DNA from: Buchnera aphidicola (Shivaphis celti) | GTDB taxonomy: Bacteria; Pseudomonadota; Gammaproteobacteria; Enterobacterales; Enterobacteriaceae | Direction: 5' to 3' | NCBI RefSeq assembly: GCF_039349365.1 | Contig: NZ_CP134977.1 | Location: 220,875 to 284,874, forward strand | DNA: 64,000 bases | Notes under the pieces: generated by a model | Told to the model about the DNA's origin: nothing | The model's database searches: none | The model's input: the letters and a program-made list of their open reading frames with translations, nothing else | Part shown: positions 50,192 to 61,894 of the stretch, piece by piece | How the letters are laid out: every line of letters begins with the position of its first letter | Numbering within the stretch: the stretch's first letter is position 1 | Program-made: the position numbers and the translations under genes

Positions 50192-52282
50192 TTAAATATC
50201 ATTTGCTGCTTTTATACTTAGTCGTAATCGTCCTTGACGGTCAATGTCTAATACTTTTACTAAAACTGTTTGATCAATACTAAGATAATCTTTTACTTTT
50301 TCTACTCTCTGCATCGCAATTTGTGAAATATGCACTAATCCTTCTTTTCCAATACCAATAGAAACAAAGGCGCCAAAATCTGTAATACGAATTACTTTTC
50401 CAGTATATATTTTTCCTACTTTAATATCAGAAGTAATTTCCTGAATTCTTTTAATGGCATTTTTTGCTTTTCTTTCAAGAGTTGCAGAAATTTTAATTGT
50501 ACCGTCATCTTGAATTTCAATAGTGGTACCTGTCTCTTCAGTTAACATACGAATTACAGAACCACCTTTACCAATAACATCTTTTATCTTTGTAGGATTG
50601 ATTTTTATAGTATGAATACGAGGAGCAAACTCAGATATTTTACTTCTTGGAGTACTAATAAATCCTTTCATAAAATTTAAAATATATAACCGAGCTTTTT
50701 TTGCTTGATATAATGCATCTTCTAAGATTTCACGAGTTATTCCTGATATTTTCATATCCATTTGCAGTGCAGTAATTCCATTTTCAGTACCCGAAATCTT
50801 AAAATCCATATCTCCTAAATGATCTTCATCTCCTAAAATATCCGATAAAATAACATATTTTTCTCCCTCTTTCACTAAACCCATCGCAACTCCTGCAACA
50901 GCAGATTTAATTGGTATTCCAGCATCCATTAACGCTAAAGAAGCTCCGCAAACAGAAGCCATAGAAGATGAACCATTAGATTCAGTAATTTCAGAAACAA
51001 CTCTAATAGTATAAGGAAACTTTTCCAGTTTTGGCATTACAGCTAACATACTACGTTTTGCTAATCTACCATGCCCAATTTCTCTTCTTTTTGGAGATCC
51101 GACTATTCCAATTTCACCAATAGAATATGGAGGAAAATTATAATGAAATAGAAAATTATCTATTCTATCTCCTAATAATTCATCTAAATTTTGTGCATCT
51201 CTTGATGTACCAAGTGTTACTGAAACTAATGATTGTGTTTCTCCTCGAGTAAATAAAGAAGATCCATGTACACGGGGTAAAATACCAGTTCTAATATCCA
51301 AATCACGAATGACATGGTTTTTCCTGCCGTCTATTCGATTCTCTCCATTTAATATTTTATTTCTCACAATTTTTTTTTCTATATAATATAGAATATTTTC
51401 TATTTCAGATTCAATAAAGGAAATATTATTTAATAATAAATTTTGTATAACATTTTTTTTTATAGTATTTAATTTTTCATATCTTTTTACTTTTTTTGAA
51501 ATTTTATATGCATCTATAATATCTATTTCAACAAGATTTAATACATATAAAAATAATTCATGATCTTCAATATTAATTGTAACATATTTCCATGGTGTAA
51601 TTTTTACATCATTAGCAAATAAACAAATATTTTCAATCAATTCTTTTTGCTGTTGATGTCCAAATAAAATAGCATTTAAAACATCTTTTTCATTTAATAA
51701 ATTTACTTCTGCCTCAACCATCAAAATCGCATCTTTTGTTCCTGCTACTACCAAATCTAATTTAGTATTTTTCATTTCTTCAGTAGTAGGATTTAAAATA
51801 TACTGATTATTAATATAACCTACTCGAGCAGCTCCAATTGGTCCCATAAAAGGAATTCCAGATAATTGCAATGCTGCTGATGCTCCAATCATAGCCACAA
51901 TATCTGGATTAATTTGTGGATTTACTGAAACAACCGTTGCAGTAACTTGTATTTCATGAAAAAATCCTTTTGGAAATAATGGACGAATCGGTCGATCAAT
52001 TAATCTTGCAATTAATACTTCATTTTCACTTGGCCTCCCTTCTCTACGAAAAAAACTACCAGGAATACGACCAGCAGCATATGTACGTTCTTGATAATTT
52101 ATATTTAAAGGGAAAAATTTTTGATTAATTGGTGTAGTTTGGTCTCCTACAACAACAACAAAAACAGCAGTATCGTCCATTGTAACCATAACAGAAGAAG
52201 TTGCTTGTCTTGCCATCATACCAGTTTCTAGAGTAACAGTATATTTACCGTATTGAAATTTTCTAATAATAGAATTTAACAA
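50192..52282 (-). CDS. pnp: Polyribonucleotide nucleotidyltransferase (PNPase), TTG start
   Basis: Phosphorolytic 3'-5' exoribonuclease of the RNA degradation machinery. Two RNase PH domains (about 1-150 and 310-550) flank a helical linker; KH ([20 protein letters not shown]) and S1 ([14 protein letters not shown]) domains follow. 696 residues (E. coli 711, shorter only at the tail). The start codon is TTG with AAGGAAG upstream; E. coli pnp also uses a TTG start at the equivalent residue, MLNPIVRKFQYG against [11 protein letters not shown] here. It follows rpsO across a gap with a long-range inverted repeat. Confidence 0.97.
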   Translation of the reverse strand: MLNSIIRKFQYGKYTVTLETGMMARQATSSVMVTMDDTAVFVVVVGDQTTPINQKFFPLNINYQERTYAAGRIPGSFFRREGRPSENEVLIARLIDRPIRPLFPKGFFHEIQVTATVVSVNPQINPDIVAMIGASAALQLSGIPFMGPIGAARVGYINNQYILNPTTEEMKNTKLDLVVAGTKDAILMVEAEVNLLNEKDVLNAILFGHQQQKELIENICLFANDVKITPWKYVTINIEDHELFLYVLNLVEIDIIDAYKISKKVKRYEKLNTIKKNVIQNLLLNNISFIESEIENILYYIEKKIVRNKILNGENRIDGRKNHVIRDLDIRTGILPRVHGSSLFTRGETQSLVSVTLGTSRDAQNLDELLGDRIDNFLFHYNFPPYSIGEIGIVGSPKRREIGHGRLAKRSMLAVMPKLEKFPYTIRVVSEITESNGSSSMASVCGASLALMDAGIPIKSAVAGVAMGLVKEGEKYVILSDILGDEDHLGDMDFKISGTENGITALQMDMKISGITREILEDALYQAKKARLYILNFMKGFISTPRSKISEFAPRIHTIKINPTKIKDVIGKGGSVIRMLTEETGTTIEIQDDGTIKISATLERKAKNAIKRIQEITSDIKVGKIYTGKVIRITDFGAFVSIGIGKEGLVHISQIAMQRVEKVKDYLSIDQTVLVKVLDIDRQGRLRLSIKAANDI

Positions 52283-52330
52283 AATAACTTCCTTAATTAA
52301 TATAAAAATTTTTTAATACATAAAAATCTA

Positions 52331-52391
52331 ATAGTGTATTCAACTAAAATATTAATAAAATTTAAAAAAAAAATTTTTAAAATACACCTAT
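52331..52391 (-). promoter_or_regulatory. Inverted repeat in the rpsO-pnp gap
   Basis: ATAGTGTATT (52331-52340) pairs with AATACACCTAT (52381-52391) with one bulged base, enclosing about 40 A/T bases that can fold further (AAATTT runs). It is read on the minus strand between rpsO and pnp. In E. coli this interval holds the rpsO terminator and the RNase III-cleaved pnp leader; equivalence is inferred from position only. Confidence 0.4.
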
Positions 52392-52431
52392 GTTATATAG
52401 TATAAATTTTTTATTAAATATAAAATATTAT

Positions 52432-52692
52432 TTATCGACGTAATGATAATTGTGATATGATTTTAATATATCGATTTAAATCACTGTCTTTTAAATAGTG
52501 TAATAATTTTTTTCTTTTAGACACCATATTTAACAAACCTTTTTTCCCGGAAAAATCCTTTTTATGTAAATTAAAATGTTTTTTTAAATAGTTAATTTGA
52601 TCAGTTAACAATGCAATTTGAACCTCAGTTTTTCCAGTATTAGTTTTATTTGTACTATATTTTAATATAGTAATTTGATTATTTTTTTTCAT
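52432..52692 (-). CDS. rpsO: 30S ribosomal protein S15
   Basis: Early-binding 16S rRNA protein of the central domain. 86 residues (E. coli 89). TGKTEVQIALLTDQINYLKKH and GLLNMVSKRKKLLHYLK are the family signature, ending LSLRR. The first 15 residues are divergent. It lies 28 bases after truB, in ancestral order. Confidence 0.97.
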   Translation of the reverse strand: MKKNNQITILKYSTNKTNTGKTEVQIALLTDQINYLKKHFNLHKKDFSGKKGLLNMVSKRKKLLHYLKDSDLNRYIKIISQLSLRR

Positions 52693-52720
52693 AAATATTC
52701 CTATGTATTATATAATTTTC

Positions 52721-53629
52721 TTAAAAATTCAATATTTTATATGAAATTAATTGACTTATTTCATTAATTTCCCCTAATATAAATATATTATGGTCATTTT
52801 TTATAATAATTCTAAAAATTCCTGTCTTGATAAATGGGAAAAAACAAAAATTTTCTTTAATATATAATATTTGTAAATCGTCAACAATAATTTTAGGACA
52901 CTTAAATAATATACTTTTTATAGAATATAATAAATTACAAAAAATATTATATAATTCTTTTTTTTTATATAAATTACACAATTTATTTAATTGATTCATC
53001 GTAACAGAACAATTAACATTATATGATGATATCATGGTTCTTCGTAAGAAAGTAACATATGCACCACAATGCAATAAATTTCCTATTTCGTGCACTAATG
53101 TACGAATATATGTTCCTTTAGAACAAGATACTTTTAACTCAATGAATTGATAATTATATTTTATACAATTTATATTGTAAATATAAACACTTTTTGAAAT
53201 TTTTGGTGTTTTGATATTTTCCCTTGCATATTTATGTAAAGGTTTTCCTTTATATTTTACCGCAGAATATATCGGAACATATTGCTTAATTTTACCAGTA
53301 AATTTTTTTAAAATATAATGCAATTGCGTGTAAGTAAAAAATACATCTTTTTTTTCTAATTCTATACTTTCCGCATCATAAGTTATAGTAGTTGCTCCCA
53401 ATTTTGCAATTACATGATATACTTTTTTCTGATTTACTAAGTATTCTGATAATTTTGTTGCTTTCCCAAAACAAATAGGTAAAATTCCTGTTGCTATTGG
53501 ATCTAGGGTACCAATATAACCAGCTTTTTTAGCACAAAAAATTTTTTTAATTTTTTGTAAAATTTTATTTGAAGTAATGTTAGACGGCTTATCTAAAAAT
53601 AATACTCCATGTATATATTTTTTATGCAT
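52721..53629 (-). CDS. truB: tRNA pseudouridine(55) synthase
   Basis: Makes pseudouridine 55 in the T loop of all tRNAs. The catalytic aspartate lies in GTLDPIATGILPICFG, with VYSAVKYKGKPLHKYAR-like substrate segments and SCSKGTYIRTLVHEIG. 302 residues (E. coli 314); the C-terminal PUA-like part is divergent. It lies in the rbfA-truB-rpsO order. Confidence 0.95.
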   Translation of the reverse strand: MHKKYIHGVLFLDKPSNITSNKILQKIKKIFCAKKAGYIGTLDPIATGILPICFGKATKLSEYLVNQKKVYHVIAKLGATTITYDAESIELEKKDVFFTYTQLHYILKKFTGKIKQYVPIYSAVKYKGKPLHKYARENIKTPKISKSVYIYNINCIKYNYQFIELKVSCSKGTYIRTLVHEIGNLLHCGAYVTFLRRTMISSYNVNCSVTMNQLNKLCNLYKKKELYNIFCNLLYSIKSILFKCPKIIVDDLQILYIKENFCFFPFIKTGIFRIIIKNDHNIFILGEINEISQLISYKILNF

Positions 53630-53670
53630 AATATCTTTTATTTAATTATTTACAAATAAAATATATAACG

Positions 53671-54069
53671 TTAATTAATTTTATTTAATAAATTATCAAT
53701 TTTTATTCCTTCAATAATAGAATTATCATAATAAAACTTCAAATATGGAATTTTCCTGATATTTATTTTATGACATAAAACACTCCGAATATAACCTGAA
53801 GCTTTTTTTAAAATTTTCAAAATATTTTTTATACTTTTCATATTAGTAACACAATTATTTTTGCTTTTAGATACATTGAAATAAGTAATAAATACTTTTG
53901 CGCAAGATAAATCTTTTAAAATTTTCACTTCAGATATTGTAATCATAAAATTAATTCTAGGATCATTTAAATTATTGTAAAGAATATTTGCAATTTCTTT
54001 TTTAAAAAATTGCTCTATACGCATTATACGATTATATTGACTTGCATTGTTTTTTTTTAAATATTTCAT
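53671..54069 (-). CDS. rbfA: Ribosome-binding factor A
   Basis: KH-type factor for late 30S maturation (16S 5' end processing), important in the cold. 132 residues (E. coli 133). Recognised by RMRIEQFFKKEIA-like start (RIMRIEQFFKKEIANIL), DPRINFMITISEVKILKDLS and RSVLCHKINIRKIPYLKFYYD. It lies between infB and truB as in E. coli. Confidence 0.93.
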   Translation of the reverse strand: MKYLKKNNASQYNRIMRIEQFFKKEIANILYNNLNDPRINFMITISEVKILKDLSCAKVFITYFNVSKSKNNCVTNMKSIKNILKILKKASGYIRSVLCHKINIRKIPYLKFYYDNSIIEGIKIDNLLNKIN

Positions 54070-54102
54070 ATATTTATTTTATAAAAAATTGATATAGTTA
54101 AA

Positions 54103-56652
54103 TTACTTCTTAACTTCTATAACTTCAAATGATTCTATCACATCACCAACACAAATATCATTATAATTCTTGATTCCAATTCCACATTCCTTTCCTGTAC
54201 CTACTAACTTTACATCATCTTTAAAACGACGTAAAGATCCTATTTCTCCTGTATATATAATATTTTTTTTCCTTAAAATACGAACTGCATTATTTTTTTT
54301 GATGGACCCATTCACTACCATACATCCTACAATAACAGTAGATTTTGTTAATTGAAATTTATCTCTTACTTCCGCTGAACCAATTACTATAGTTTGATGT
54401 TGTGGAGATATTAAACCTTTGATTAATAGTTTAATATCATCAATTAGAGTATATATTACAGAATAAAAACGAACATCAACTTTTTCTTTTTTAATGAGTT
54501 TTTTTGCTGTAATATTTGTTTGTACATTAAAACCAAGAATCATAGATTTAGTAGAAATAGCAAAATTTACATCTGTCTCTGTAATATTCCCAACATTAGA
54601 ATATAAAATTTTAATATTAACTTCTTTATTTTGTATAGCAACAATTGCATTAGAAATGGCCTCTAATGAACCTTTTACATCGGTTTTTAAAATTATATTA
54701 CACTCTTTGATTGATTGGTTTTTTATACGATTAAATATATCATTTAAACTATTTTTTTTCATTTTTTCAAATTGGTTGTTTTTTATTTTATTTTTCCTAT
54801 ATAAAGCTACTTCTCGGGCATCTTTTTCATTCTTCACTACATGAAAAATATCACCGCTAGTTGGTGCATCTGATAGACCTAATATTTTTACTGGAATTGA
54901 TGGACCTATTTCTTTTTTTTCATCATTATAAGAGTCAATTATTACTCGTATTTTTCCATAAGTTGTACCACAAAGTACATTATCTCCTTTTCTTAATTTT
55001 CCCTCTTGAACTAATATAGTTGCTGTAGGACCGCGATATTTATCTAGATATGATTCAATAACTACTCCCATAGCCATTCCAGAAACAGTCGATTTTAATT
55101 CTAAAACCTCTGCTTGTAATAAAATTGCACTTAATAAATTATCTATTCCAGTTCCAGTAATTGCAGAAATATTTACAAAAATAGTTTCTCCTCCCCATTC
55201 TTCTGGAATAACTTCATAATTCATCAGTTCTTTTTTCACTTTCTCAGAGTTGGATTCAATTTTATCAATTTTATTAATTGCAACTAATAAAGGTACACCA
55301 GCAGATTTTGCGTGTTGAATTGCTTCTATTGTCTGTGGTTTTACTCCATCATCACCAGCCACTACTAGCACAATAATATCAGTAATTTGTGCACCACGAG
55401 CTCTCATTTTTGTAAATGCAGAATGACCAGGAGTATCTAAAAAAGTAATTTTTCCTTTTTTTGTATTAACACAATATGCTCCGATATGTTGTGTAATACC
55501 TCCAAATTCATTTTTAGCAACTTTAGTAGAACGGATATAATCTAATAAAGAAGTTTTTCCATGATCAACATGCCCCATAATTGTTACTATTGGAGAACGA
55601 TGTACCGAATTATATTTCTTTCTTGAAATTTTATTTTGATTAATAATAAATCTTTCTAAACTATTTTCATATTGTAAAATTGCTTTATGTCCCATTTCTT
55701 CTATAATTAATTGTGCTGTTGTTTGATCAATAACTTGATGAACATCAGTCACATCAATAATATTTTTTATGCGCTTAATAATTTCTGACCCTTTAATAGC
55801 CATTTTATTTGCTAAATCTTGTATAGAAATCATGTCATGAATAATAACTTCACGAATCAATTTTTTTTTTGGTTTGATAAAATTTGTTAATAAAGAATAA
55901 TTTTTATTCTTATGTAAAAAAAATTTTTTATCATGTTTTTTTTTTTTTATATTATTCTCGTTGACTTTTTGACTATTTTTAACTTTATTATTTTGAATAT
56001 AACGATCACTTTGATATTCAGAAACATTATTTATATCTTCATATTTATGCAAATTTATATTATTATTTAAAGAAGAATTATACAGAGATTTTTTTTTAAT
56101 TGAATCATTGATTATATTTATTTTAACCTTTTTATTTATATGAAAATTTTTTTTATAATGGTTTTTATTTTTTATAACATGATCTTTTTTTTTATTTTTA
56201 AAATATATAGACGATGGAATATCTACCGTTTTTTTTTCATAAACAATATTTTTTTCAGAATTCATATTTTTTAAATATTTCTTTTTTAAAATTATTGATT
56301 CTGTTTTTTTATTATAGATAGTATTTATATCATTTGTTGAATTTAAAGAATCTTTTTTTAAAAAAACATCTTTCTTGATTAAATTTTTATCATTATTATT
56401 TAAATTTATATTTGTTTTTTTTAAACTATTAATTTTTTTTTCAGAAAAAGAATGATGAGAATTTTCGTTAACATGTATATTAAGTGATAACTCATTTTTT
56501 GAAGATAAATAATGCAATAATAATTTTTTTTCATACAAATTAACATAATCATTTTCTTCTTTCGAAATTCCTATATTAGAAAATTTTTCAATTAAATCAA
56601 TAACTGTAATGTTCATTTCACGTGATAAATTTTTTAACGTAAATAATGTCAT
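54103..56652 (-). CDS. infB: Translation initiation factor IF-2
   Basis: GTPase that brings initiator tRNA to the 30S subunit. A short N-terminal fold (residues 1-50) is followed by about 200 residues of low-complexity lysine- and asparagine-rich linker, then the conserved IF2-N and G domains: [24 protein letters not shown] and AINKIDK, then EF-Tu-like and C-terminal fMet-tRNA-binding domains. 849 residues (E. coli 890). GGAGAG precedes the ATG. The linker has lost the E. coli sequence but kept roughly its length. Confidence 0.97.
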   Translation of the reverse strand: MTLFTLKNLSREMNITVIDLIEKFSNIGISKEENDYVNLYEKKLLLHYLSSKNELSLNIHVNENSHHSFSEKKINSLKKTNINLNNNDKNLIKKDVFLKKDSLNSTNDINTIYNKKTESIILKKKYLKNMNSEKNIVYEKKTVDIPSSIYFKNKKKDHVIKNKNHYKKNFHINKKVKINIINDSIKKKSLYNSSLNNNINLHKYEDINNVSEYQSDRYIQNNKVKNSQKVNENNIKKKKHDKKFFLHKNKNYSLLTNFIKPKKKLIREVIIHDMISIQDLANKMAIKGSEIIKRIKNIIDVTDVHQVIDQTTAQLIIEEMGHKAILQYENSLERFIINQNKISRKKYNSVHRSPIVTIMGHVDHGKTSLLDYIRSTKVAKNEFGGITQHIGAYCVNTKKGKITFLDTPGHSAFTKMRARGAQITDIIVLVVAGDDGVKPQTIEAIQHAKSAGVPLLVAINKIDKIESNSEKVKKELMNYEVIPEEWGGETIFVNISAITGTGIDNLLSAILLQAEVLELKSTVSGMAMGVVIESYLDKYRGPTATILVQEGKLRKGDNVLCGTTYGKIRVIIDSYNDEKKEIGPSIPVKILGLSDAPTSGDIFHVVKNEKDAREVALYRKNKIKNNQFEKMKKNSLNDIFNRIKNQSIKECNIILKTDVKGSLEAISNAIVAIQNKEVNIKILYSNVGNITETDVNFAISTKSMILGFNVQTNITAKKLIKKEKVDVRFYSVIYTLIDDIKLLIKGLISPQHQTIVIGSAEVRDKFQLTKSTVIVGCMVVNGSIKKNNAVRILRKKNIIYTGEIGSLRRFKDDVKLVGTGKECGIGIKNYNDICVGDVIESFEVIEVKK

Positions 56653-56746
56653 ATTCTCTCCATAATAAAATACACTACTTTTAATTAAATAGATTTTTTT
56701 TACTAAATTTTTTTGATATATTATAAAATAAAAATTTTTAAATAAA

Positions 56747-58033
56747 TTATTTAATAAAAATATGATTTTTTTTTTTAATTAAAAGATTTGATAAATAATT
56801 TTCAGCTTTTTCTTGCATATTAAATAAAATATACTTATTAATTTTCTTGATTTTAAAAAAATGTGTATAAGAAATACATGCCAATTCTGATAAAGATAAA
56901 AAACTAGAATGAGTTAAAATATTTAAGAAATCTTTTTTTTTATATAACTGATTATTAATAGGAGTTTGGATCTCGTGTATTTTGTGTTTATTTTTATCTT
57001 GTAAATCTTCCATAGTCATAACATTTAACTCCCATCCGCTCAATTGCGCTGCTAAACGAACATTTTGTCCATTTTTACCAATTGCTTGTGCTAAATAATT
57101 TGGATGTACTGCAACATCCATTGCATGAATATTTTCATGAACAATTATCGATACAACATGTACAGGGGCCATAGCATTAATAACAAACTGTGCTGCATTA
57201 TTATTCCATAAAATAATATCTATTTTTTCTCCTCCAATTTCTTCAGAAACAGATTGCACTCTTGCACCACGCATTCCAACACAAGCACCAACTGGATCTA
57301 CTCTTTTATTATGTGTTGTAACAGCAATTTTTGACCGAAATCCCGGATCACGAGCAATTGCTTTAATTTCAATTACTTTTTCATTAATTTCAGGAACTTC
57401 AATTCTAAATAATGCAATTAACATTTCTGCTCTTGAACGACTGATTAACAATCTAATTCCATGTAATTGTGAACGTATTTTATATAATACACCACGTATA
57501 CGATCTCCAGTAAAAAATTTTTCTTTTGGCAACATATCTTTTTTCAAAAGAATTGCTGAAATATCATGTCCTAAATCAATAATCATTGCATCACGTTGAA
57601 TTCTTTTTACAAAACCTTTTACTAAAGCACCTTTTGAATTGTAAAACTTATTTACAATCATTGCTTTTTCCGCTTCTCGAACTTTTTTTACAATAATATG
57701 TTTCGCTGCTTGTGTAGCAATTCTATCAAAATGAATTGATTGAATTTTATCTTCTATAAATTCACTTAATTGAACTTTTTCATTTTCATATTGTGCAGCT
57801 TCTAATGTAATTTCTTTAGTAGGATTAATAATTTTTTCTACTACCATCCATCGACGAAAAGTATCAAAATTTCCGTTTTTCCGATTAATACTAACTCGTA
57901 CATCAATATCGTATGTATATTTTTTTTTTGTTGCAATAGATAATGCAATTTCTAATGCTTCAAAAATTTTTTCACGAGGCAAAGATTTTTCATGTGATAC
58001 TAAATTCACAACTGACAAAATTTCCTTATTCAT
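56747..58033 (-). CDS. nusA: Transcription termination/antitermination factor NusA
   Basis: RNA polymerase-binding elongation factor. The N-terminal RNAP-binding domain (1-125), S1 domain (about 135-200, [21 protein letters not shown]) and two KH domains (to about 345, with [20 protein letters not shown] and [20 protein letters not shown]) are intact. One acidic-type repeat remains after them; the second is missing. 428 residues against 495 in E. coli. rimP, the usual upstream gene, is absent. It heads nusA-infB-rbfA-truB-rpsO-pnp. Confidence 0.96.
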   Translation of the reverse strand: MNKEILSVVNLVSHEKSLPREKIFEALEIALSIATKKKYTYDIDVRVSINRKNGNFDTFRRWMVVEKIINPTKEITLEAAQYENEKVQLSEFIEDKIQSIHFDRIATQAAKHIIVKKVREAEKAMIVNKFYNSKGALVKGFVKRIQRDAMIIDLGHDISAILLKKDMLPKEKFFTGDRIRGVLYKIRSQLHGIRLLISRSRAEMLIALFRIEVPEINEKVIEIKAIARDPGFRSKIAVTTHNKRVDPVGACVGMRGARVQSVSEEIGGEKIDIILWNNNAAQFVINAMAPVHVVSIIVHENIHAMDVAVHPNYLAQAIGKNGQNVRLAAQLSGWELNVMTMEDLQDKNKHKIHEIQTPINNQLYKKKDFLNILTHSSFLSLSELACISYTHFFKIKKINKYILFNMQEKAENYLSNLLIKKKNHIFIK

Positions 58034-58275
58034 TATATTAACCTTTAAAAATTTAATATCTAAAATGAAACATTAATATAAAATATTACAAATTAAATAT
58101 TGTATTTTATCGTAACATAATTGGTATTAAAATTTAAGATATTAAATTTATGTATTCAACAAAAAATAACATAGATAAAAAATAAATTAAGTGATAAAAA
58201 TTACAACATTACTTACAATGTAATTCTTAGAAATGTACAATAGTAAGAATTTGCTATTCATAAAAGAAAAAATTT

Positions 58276-58360
58276 TACCGAGAGTGGGAATCGAACCCAC
58301 ACGCTTGAATTAAGCATTACCCCCTCAAGGTAATGTGTCTACCTATTCCACCATCCCGGC
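58276..58360 (-). tRNA. tRNA-Leu(GAG)
   Basis: An 85-base class II tRNA on the minus strand starting GCCGGGATGG. The anticodon stem TTACC/GGTAA encloses TTGAGGG (anticodon GAG). A long variable arm and GGTTCGATTCC T loop are present; CCA is not encoded. In E. coli the same isoacceptor (leuU) is next to secG, as here. Confidence 0.94.
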
Positions 58361-58412
58361 AAATTAAAATATGATAGTTTACTCGTTATGTCATACATGT
58401 TAAAATTTGATC

Positions 58413-58643
58413 TTAAGATATACCAAATATACACATTATTATACTTAATAAAAAAAACAATATAATAAAAAACTTTGTGATAACATTTACTAATGAACTA
58501 TGATAAATTAAATAAAATATACTAAAATTTTTATTATAATTATTTAAGTAATATGTATTATTATCAACTGGATTAAATAAAATTAATATAATTAAAATGA
58601 ACGAAACTAAAATAAATAAAAAAAAAATTAAACTATTGATCAT
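58413..58643 (-). CDS. secG: Protein translocase subunit SecG, strongly reduced
   Basis: Small auxiliary subunit of the SecYEG channel. A 76-residue protein with two hydrophobic helices (about 3-23 and 52-74), next to tRNA-Leu(GAG) and ftsH as in E. coli. VITKFFIILFFLLSIIMC matches the second helix of E. coli SecG in spacing. The conserved cytoplasmic loop (QQGKGADMGASFG in E. coli) is replaced by an asparagine- and tyrosine-rich stretch, and the C-terminal tail is gone (E. coli 110 residues). Identification rests on position and topology; activity is uncertain. folP and glmM, between secG and ftsH in E. coli, are lost. Confidence 0.75.
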   Translation of the reverse strand: MINSLIFFLFILVSFILIILILFNPVDNNTYYLNNYNKNFSIFYLIYHSSLVNVITKFFIILFFLLSIIMCIFGIS

Positions 58644-58764
58644 AAATTTATAATAACCTTATAAAACATATAAATTATATAAAAAATATAAATAAATATC
58701 TCATCTACTATATATAATTATATAATAGTAGGATAACTTTTATATTTAAACTGCAATTGAAATT

Positions 58765-60573
58765 TTACAAAATTTTTCCATTCATCAAGTCATGGATTTG
58801 ACTAGCATTAATAGTTTCATATTTTATCAATGCATCTTTCATAGCATATAAAATATTTATATTATCTTTTAATATTTTTTTTGCACGACAATAATTTTTC
58901 TCAATTAATGATTTAATTTCTTTATCAATTAAACTAGCTGTAAATTCAGAAATGTGACTATTTGTAGACAATGAGTGTGTAAATGATGAACCATCTTCTT
59001 GATTAGTTTCATATAATAACGGACCTAATTTATCTGAAAATCCCCATTTCGTTACCATATTACGAGCTAAATTAGTTGCTACTTTAATATCATTCATTGC
59101 TCCCGTAGAAACCTTTGAAGCTCCATATATAATCTCTTCAGCTAAACGACCTCCATACAAAGTTGATATTTGACTTTCTAATGCTTCTTTACTTAAATTA
59201 ATCACGTCTGATTCAGGTAAAAATAAAGTTACACCTAACGCCCTACCTCTTGGAACAATTGTTACTTTATGAACAGGATCATGATTTGGAACTAATTGAC
59301 CGACAATGACATGTCCTGATTCATGATATGCAGTACATTCTTTTTGTTGTTCTGTCATTATCATAGAACGTCTTTCTGAACCAATCATAATTTTATCTTT
59401 CGCTTTCTCAAAATCCAGCATGGAAACTTCTTTTTGATTTGCACGAGCAGCAAACAATACTGATTCATTAACTAAATTTGATAAATCTGCTCCAGAAAAA
59501 CCAGGAGTCCCTCGTGCAATTATCATAGTATTTACATCAGATGATATAGGTACATTTTTCATATGAACTTTTAAAATTTGATTTCTACCTTGTACATCTG
59601 GCAATGATACTACCACTTGCCGATCAAATCGACCAGGCCTTAATAAAGCAGGATCTAAAACATCAGGACGATTTGTTGCAGCAATTAAAATAATACCTGG
59701 ATTTCCTTCAAATCCATCCATTTCAACAAGAATTTGATTTAATGTTTGTTCTCTCTCATCATTACCACCCCCAAACATGCTACCTCTGTGACGTCCTACT
59801 GCATCAATTTCATCGATAAAAATGATACAGGGTGATTTTTTACGTGCGTAATGAAAAACATCTCGAACTCTTGCTGCTCCCACACCAACAAACATTTCTA
59901 CAAAATCAGATCCAGATAAAGTTATAAAAGATACACCAGCTTCTCCTGCAATAGCTTTTGCAAGTAAAGTTTTTCCAGTTCCAGGAGGTCCAATCATTAA
60001 TACTCCTTTTGGAATTTTACCCCCTAATTTTTTAAATTTTTTTGGTGTTTTTAAATAATCAACTAATTCACGAACCTCTTCTTTTGCTTCATCACATCCT
60101 GCAACATCTTTAAAAGTAACTTTAATTTTTTTTTCAGAAAAAATACGTGTTTTACTTTTTCCAAATGATGTTGAATTTCTTCCAACATTATTTTTCACTT
60201 GTCGCATAAAATAAAACCATACACCAATTAATAGAAACGTAGGAAACCAAGATACTAACATGGAAAATAAAATATTTGATTTTTGAGGAGGCATACCCAC
60301 TATAATAACATGATTTAACAATAGTTTATGTAATAATTGATGATCATAAAAAGGCATATAGGTAGAATATTTTTTATGCATAAAATTTACAAAATAAATA
60401 TATTTTCCATAAATACGTGCCTTTCGTACTTCATGTTTATGTATTGCAGATAAAAAAGTGGTATAATTTACTTCATGGATAAGATCGTTATTTAAATTTA
60501 ATCCAATTAGTATACACATTAGAAAAAAAAATAATATTAACCAAAAAAAAACATTCTTAACTATATGAATCAA
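58765..60573 (-). CDS. ftsH: ATP-dependent zinc metalloprotease FtsH, TTG start
   Basis: Membrane-anchored AAA+ protease for misfolded and short-lived proteins. Two membrane segments (about 8-26 and 108-126) flank a periplasmic domain. The AAA+ module has [27 protein letters not shown] and the SRH region [11 protein letters not shown]; the zinc site is [13 protein letters not shown]. 602 residues (E. coli 644, the loss being the C-terminal tail). The start is TTG with GAGG upstream; the first in-frame ATG lies within the first membrane segment, too late. It follows rlmE as in E. coli. Confidence 0.96.
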   Translation of the reverse strand: MIHIVKNVFFWLILFFFLMCILIGLNLNNDLIHEVNYTTFLSAIHKHEVRKARIYGKYIYFVNFMHKKYSTYMPFYDHQLLHKLLLNHVIIVGMPPQKSNILFSMLVSWFPTFLLIGVWFYFMRQVKNNVGRNSTSFGKSKTRIFSEKKIKVTFKDVAGCDEAKEEVRELVDYLKTPKKFKKLGGKIPKGVLMIGPPGTGKTLLAKAIAGEAGVSFITLSGSDFVEMFVGVGAARVRDVFHYARKKSPCIIFIDEIDAVGRHRGSMFGGGNDEREQTLNQILVEMDGFEGNPGIILIAATNRPDVLDPALLRPGRFDRQVVVSLPDVQGRNQILKVHMKNVPISSDVNTMIIARGTPGFSGADLSNLVNESVLFAARANQKEVSMLDFEKAKDKIMIGSERRSMIMTEQQKECTAYHESGHVIVGQLVPNHDPVHKVTIVPRGRALGVTLFLPESDVINLSKEALESQISTLYGGRLAEEIIYGASKVSTGAMNDIKVATNLARNMVTKWGFSDKLGPLLYETNQEDGSSFTHSLSTNSHISEFTASLIDKEIKSLIEKNYCRAKKILKDNINILYAMKDALIKYETINASQIHDLMNGKIL

Positions 60574-60617
60574 GACATTAACCTCATTAAATAAAAAATT
60601 TTAGAAATAAATAAATA

Positions 60618-61244
60618 TTATTTTCGAAAACCTCTAGCAAGAACAAAAATTTCACGAGAACAATTCTTTGAAGCAGATGGTTTACAAATTGTTATATTAG
60701 AAAAAAAAGAACGTAATTGTTCTAAAAAAAAATTCCATTCATTACCATGAAATATTTTTACTAAAAATGATCCACGATTTGACAAAACCTTTAATGTTAT
60801 TTTTATAACTAATTTAAACAAAGATACTATATTAGACATATCAATATAAGATATTCCAGTAATATTTGGAGCTATATCTGACATAATAAAATGAATTTTT
60901 TTATCTTTAATCATGGTTAATAACTTATTAAATACATCGATATTTTTAATATCTCCTTGTAAAAAAAATACACCTGGAATAGCATGCATAAAATTTACAT
61001 CACATGATATAACTAATCCATTTTTTCCAATTTTTTTAATAGCATATTGAGACCAACTTCCAGGAGCCGATCCTAAATCAACAACATTCATCCCTTTTTT
61101 GAATAAATGATATTTTAGATCTATCTCATGTAATTTAAACCATGCTCGTGATCGTAAATGATTGATGTCTCTTTTTCTGATAAAATGATCACGAAAATGT
61201 TCATTTAACCAACGTTTTGAACGATGATTTTTTTTTTTTTTCAT
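60618..61244 (-). CDS. rlmE: 23S rRNA (uridine2552-2'-O)-methyltransferase
   Basis: Methylates the A-loop U2552 of 23S rRNA, needed for 50S maturation. Recognised by KRWLNEHFRDHF, LRSRAWFKLHEID, the SAM motif VVDLGSAPGSWSQ, MSDIAPNITG and SFLVKIFHG, which includes the catalytic lysine. ATG 61244 matches the E. coli start. An in-frame TTG five codons upstream is the alternative. A run of fourteen A residues immediately follows this ATG and encodes the first lysines. It lies between greA and ftsH as in E. coli. Confidence 0.94.
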   Translation of the reverse strand: MKKKKNHRSKRWLNEHFRDHFIRKRDINHLRSRAWFKLHEIDLKYHLFKKGMNVVDLGSAPGSWSQYAIKKIGKNGLVISCDVNFMHAIPGVFFLQGDIKNIDVFNKLLTMIKDKKIHFIMSDIAPNITGISYIDMSNIVSLFKLVIKITLKVLSNRGSFLVKIFHGNEWNFFLEQLRSFFSNITICKPSASKNCSREIFVLARGFRK

Positions 61245-61280
61245 AAAAAATAATTTCAAACAAATAAAGTAAAATATAAT

Positions 61281-61757
61281 TTAAATATATTGTATATCAA
61301 GTATTTGATATTTCACTATTCCAGAAGGAGTATTTACTAATACGATATCTAATTTTTTTTTTCCAATCAAACTCCTTGCCATTGGAGAATTAACAGAAAT
61401 TAATCCTTCTTTAAAATTTGCTTCGTCATCCCCAACAATACAAAAAATAAACTTTTTATTTTGATTAATATTAAAAACACTTACTGTAGCACCAAATACA
61501 ATTTTCCCATTAAAAGGAACATTTTTAATATCAATAACTTGCGCATTGTACAATTTTAATTCGATTTCTTTAATACGTTTTTCACAAAATGCTTGTTCTT
61601 CTCGTGCAGCATGATATTCAGCATTTTCTTTTAAATCTCCATGTTTTCTTGATTCAGCAATCGCATTAATAATTTTTGGACGAATAACATTTTTTAAATT
61701 TTTTAATTCCATATTTAGTTTTTTTAATCCATTAACAGTCATTGGAATTTTGTTCAT
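61281..61757 (-). CDS. greA: Transcription elongation factor GreA
   Basis: Rescues backtracked RNA polymerase by stimulating transcript cleavage. The N-terminal coiled coil has the active acidic tip in [19 protein letters not shown], and the C-terminal FKBP-like domain has [29 protein letters not shown] 61757, with AGGAA upstream, gives 158 residues, exactly E. coli length. Nine further codons open upstream from 61784 lack support. Confidence 0.96.
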   Translation of the reverse strand: MNKIPMTVNGLKKLNMELKNLKNVIRPKIINAIAESRKHGDLKENAEYHAAREEQAFCEKRIKEIELKLYNAQVIDIKNVPFNGKIVFGATVSVFNINQNKKFIFCIVGDDEANFKEGLISVNSPMARSLIGKKKLDIVLVNTPSGIVKYQILDIQYI

Positions 61758-61894
61758 CAAGATATTCCTAAAATATTTTAACATTAATATATATTAAAAA
61801 AAATTATATATTGTATAAATAATACATAATCACTAAAATAAAAAATATAAACTATTTAAAGAAAATTCAATACATTAAATTTATTAAAATAAAA

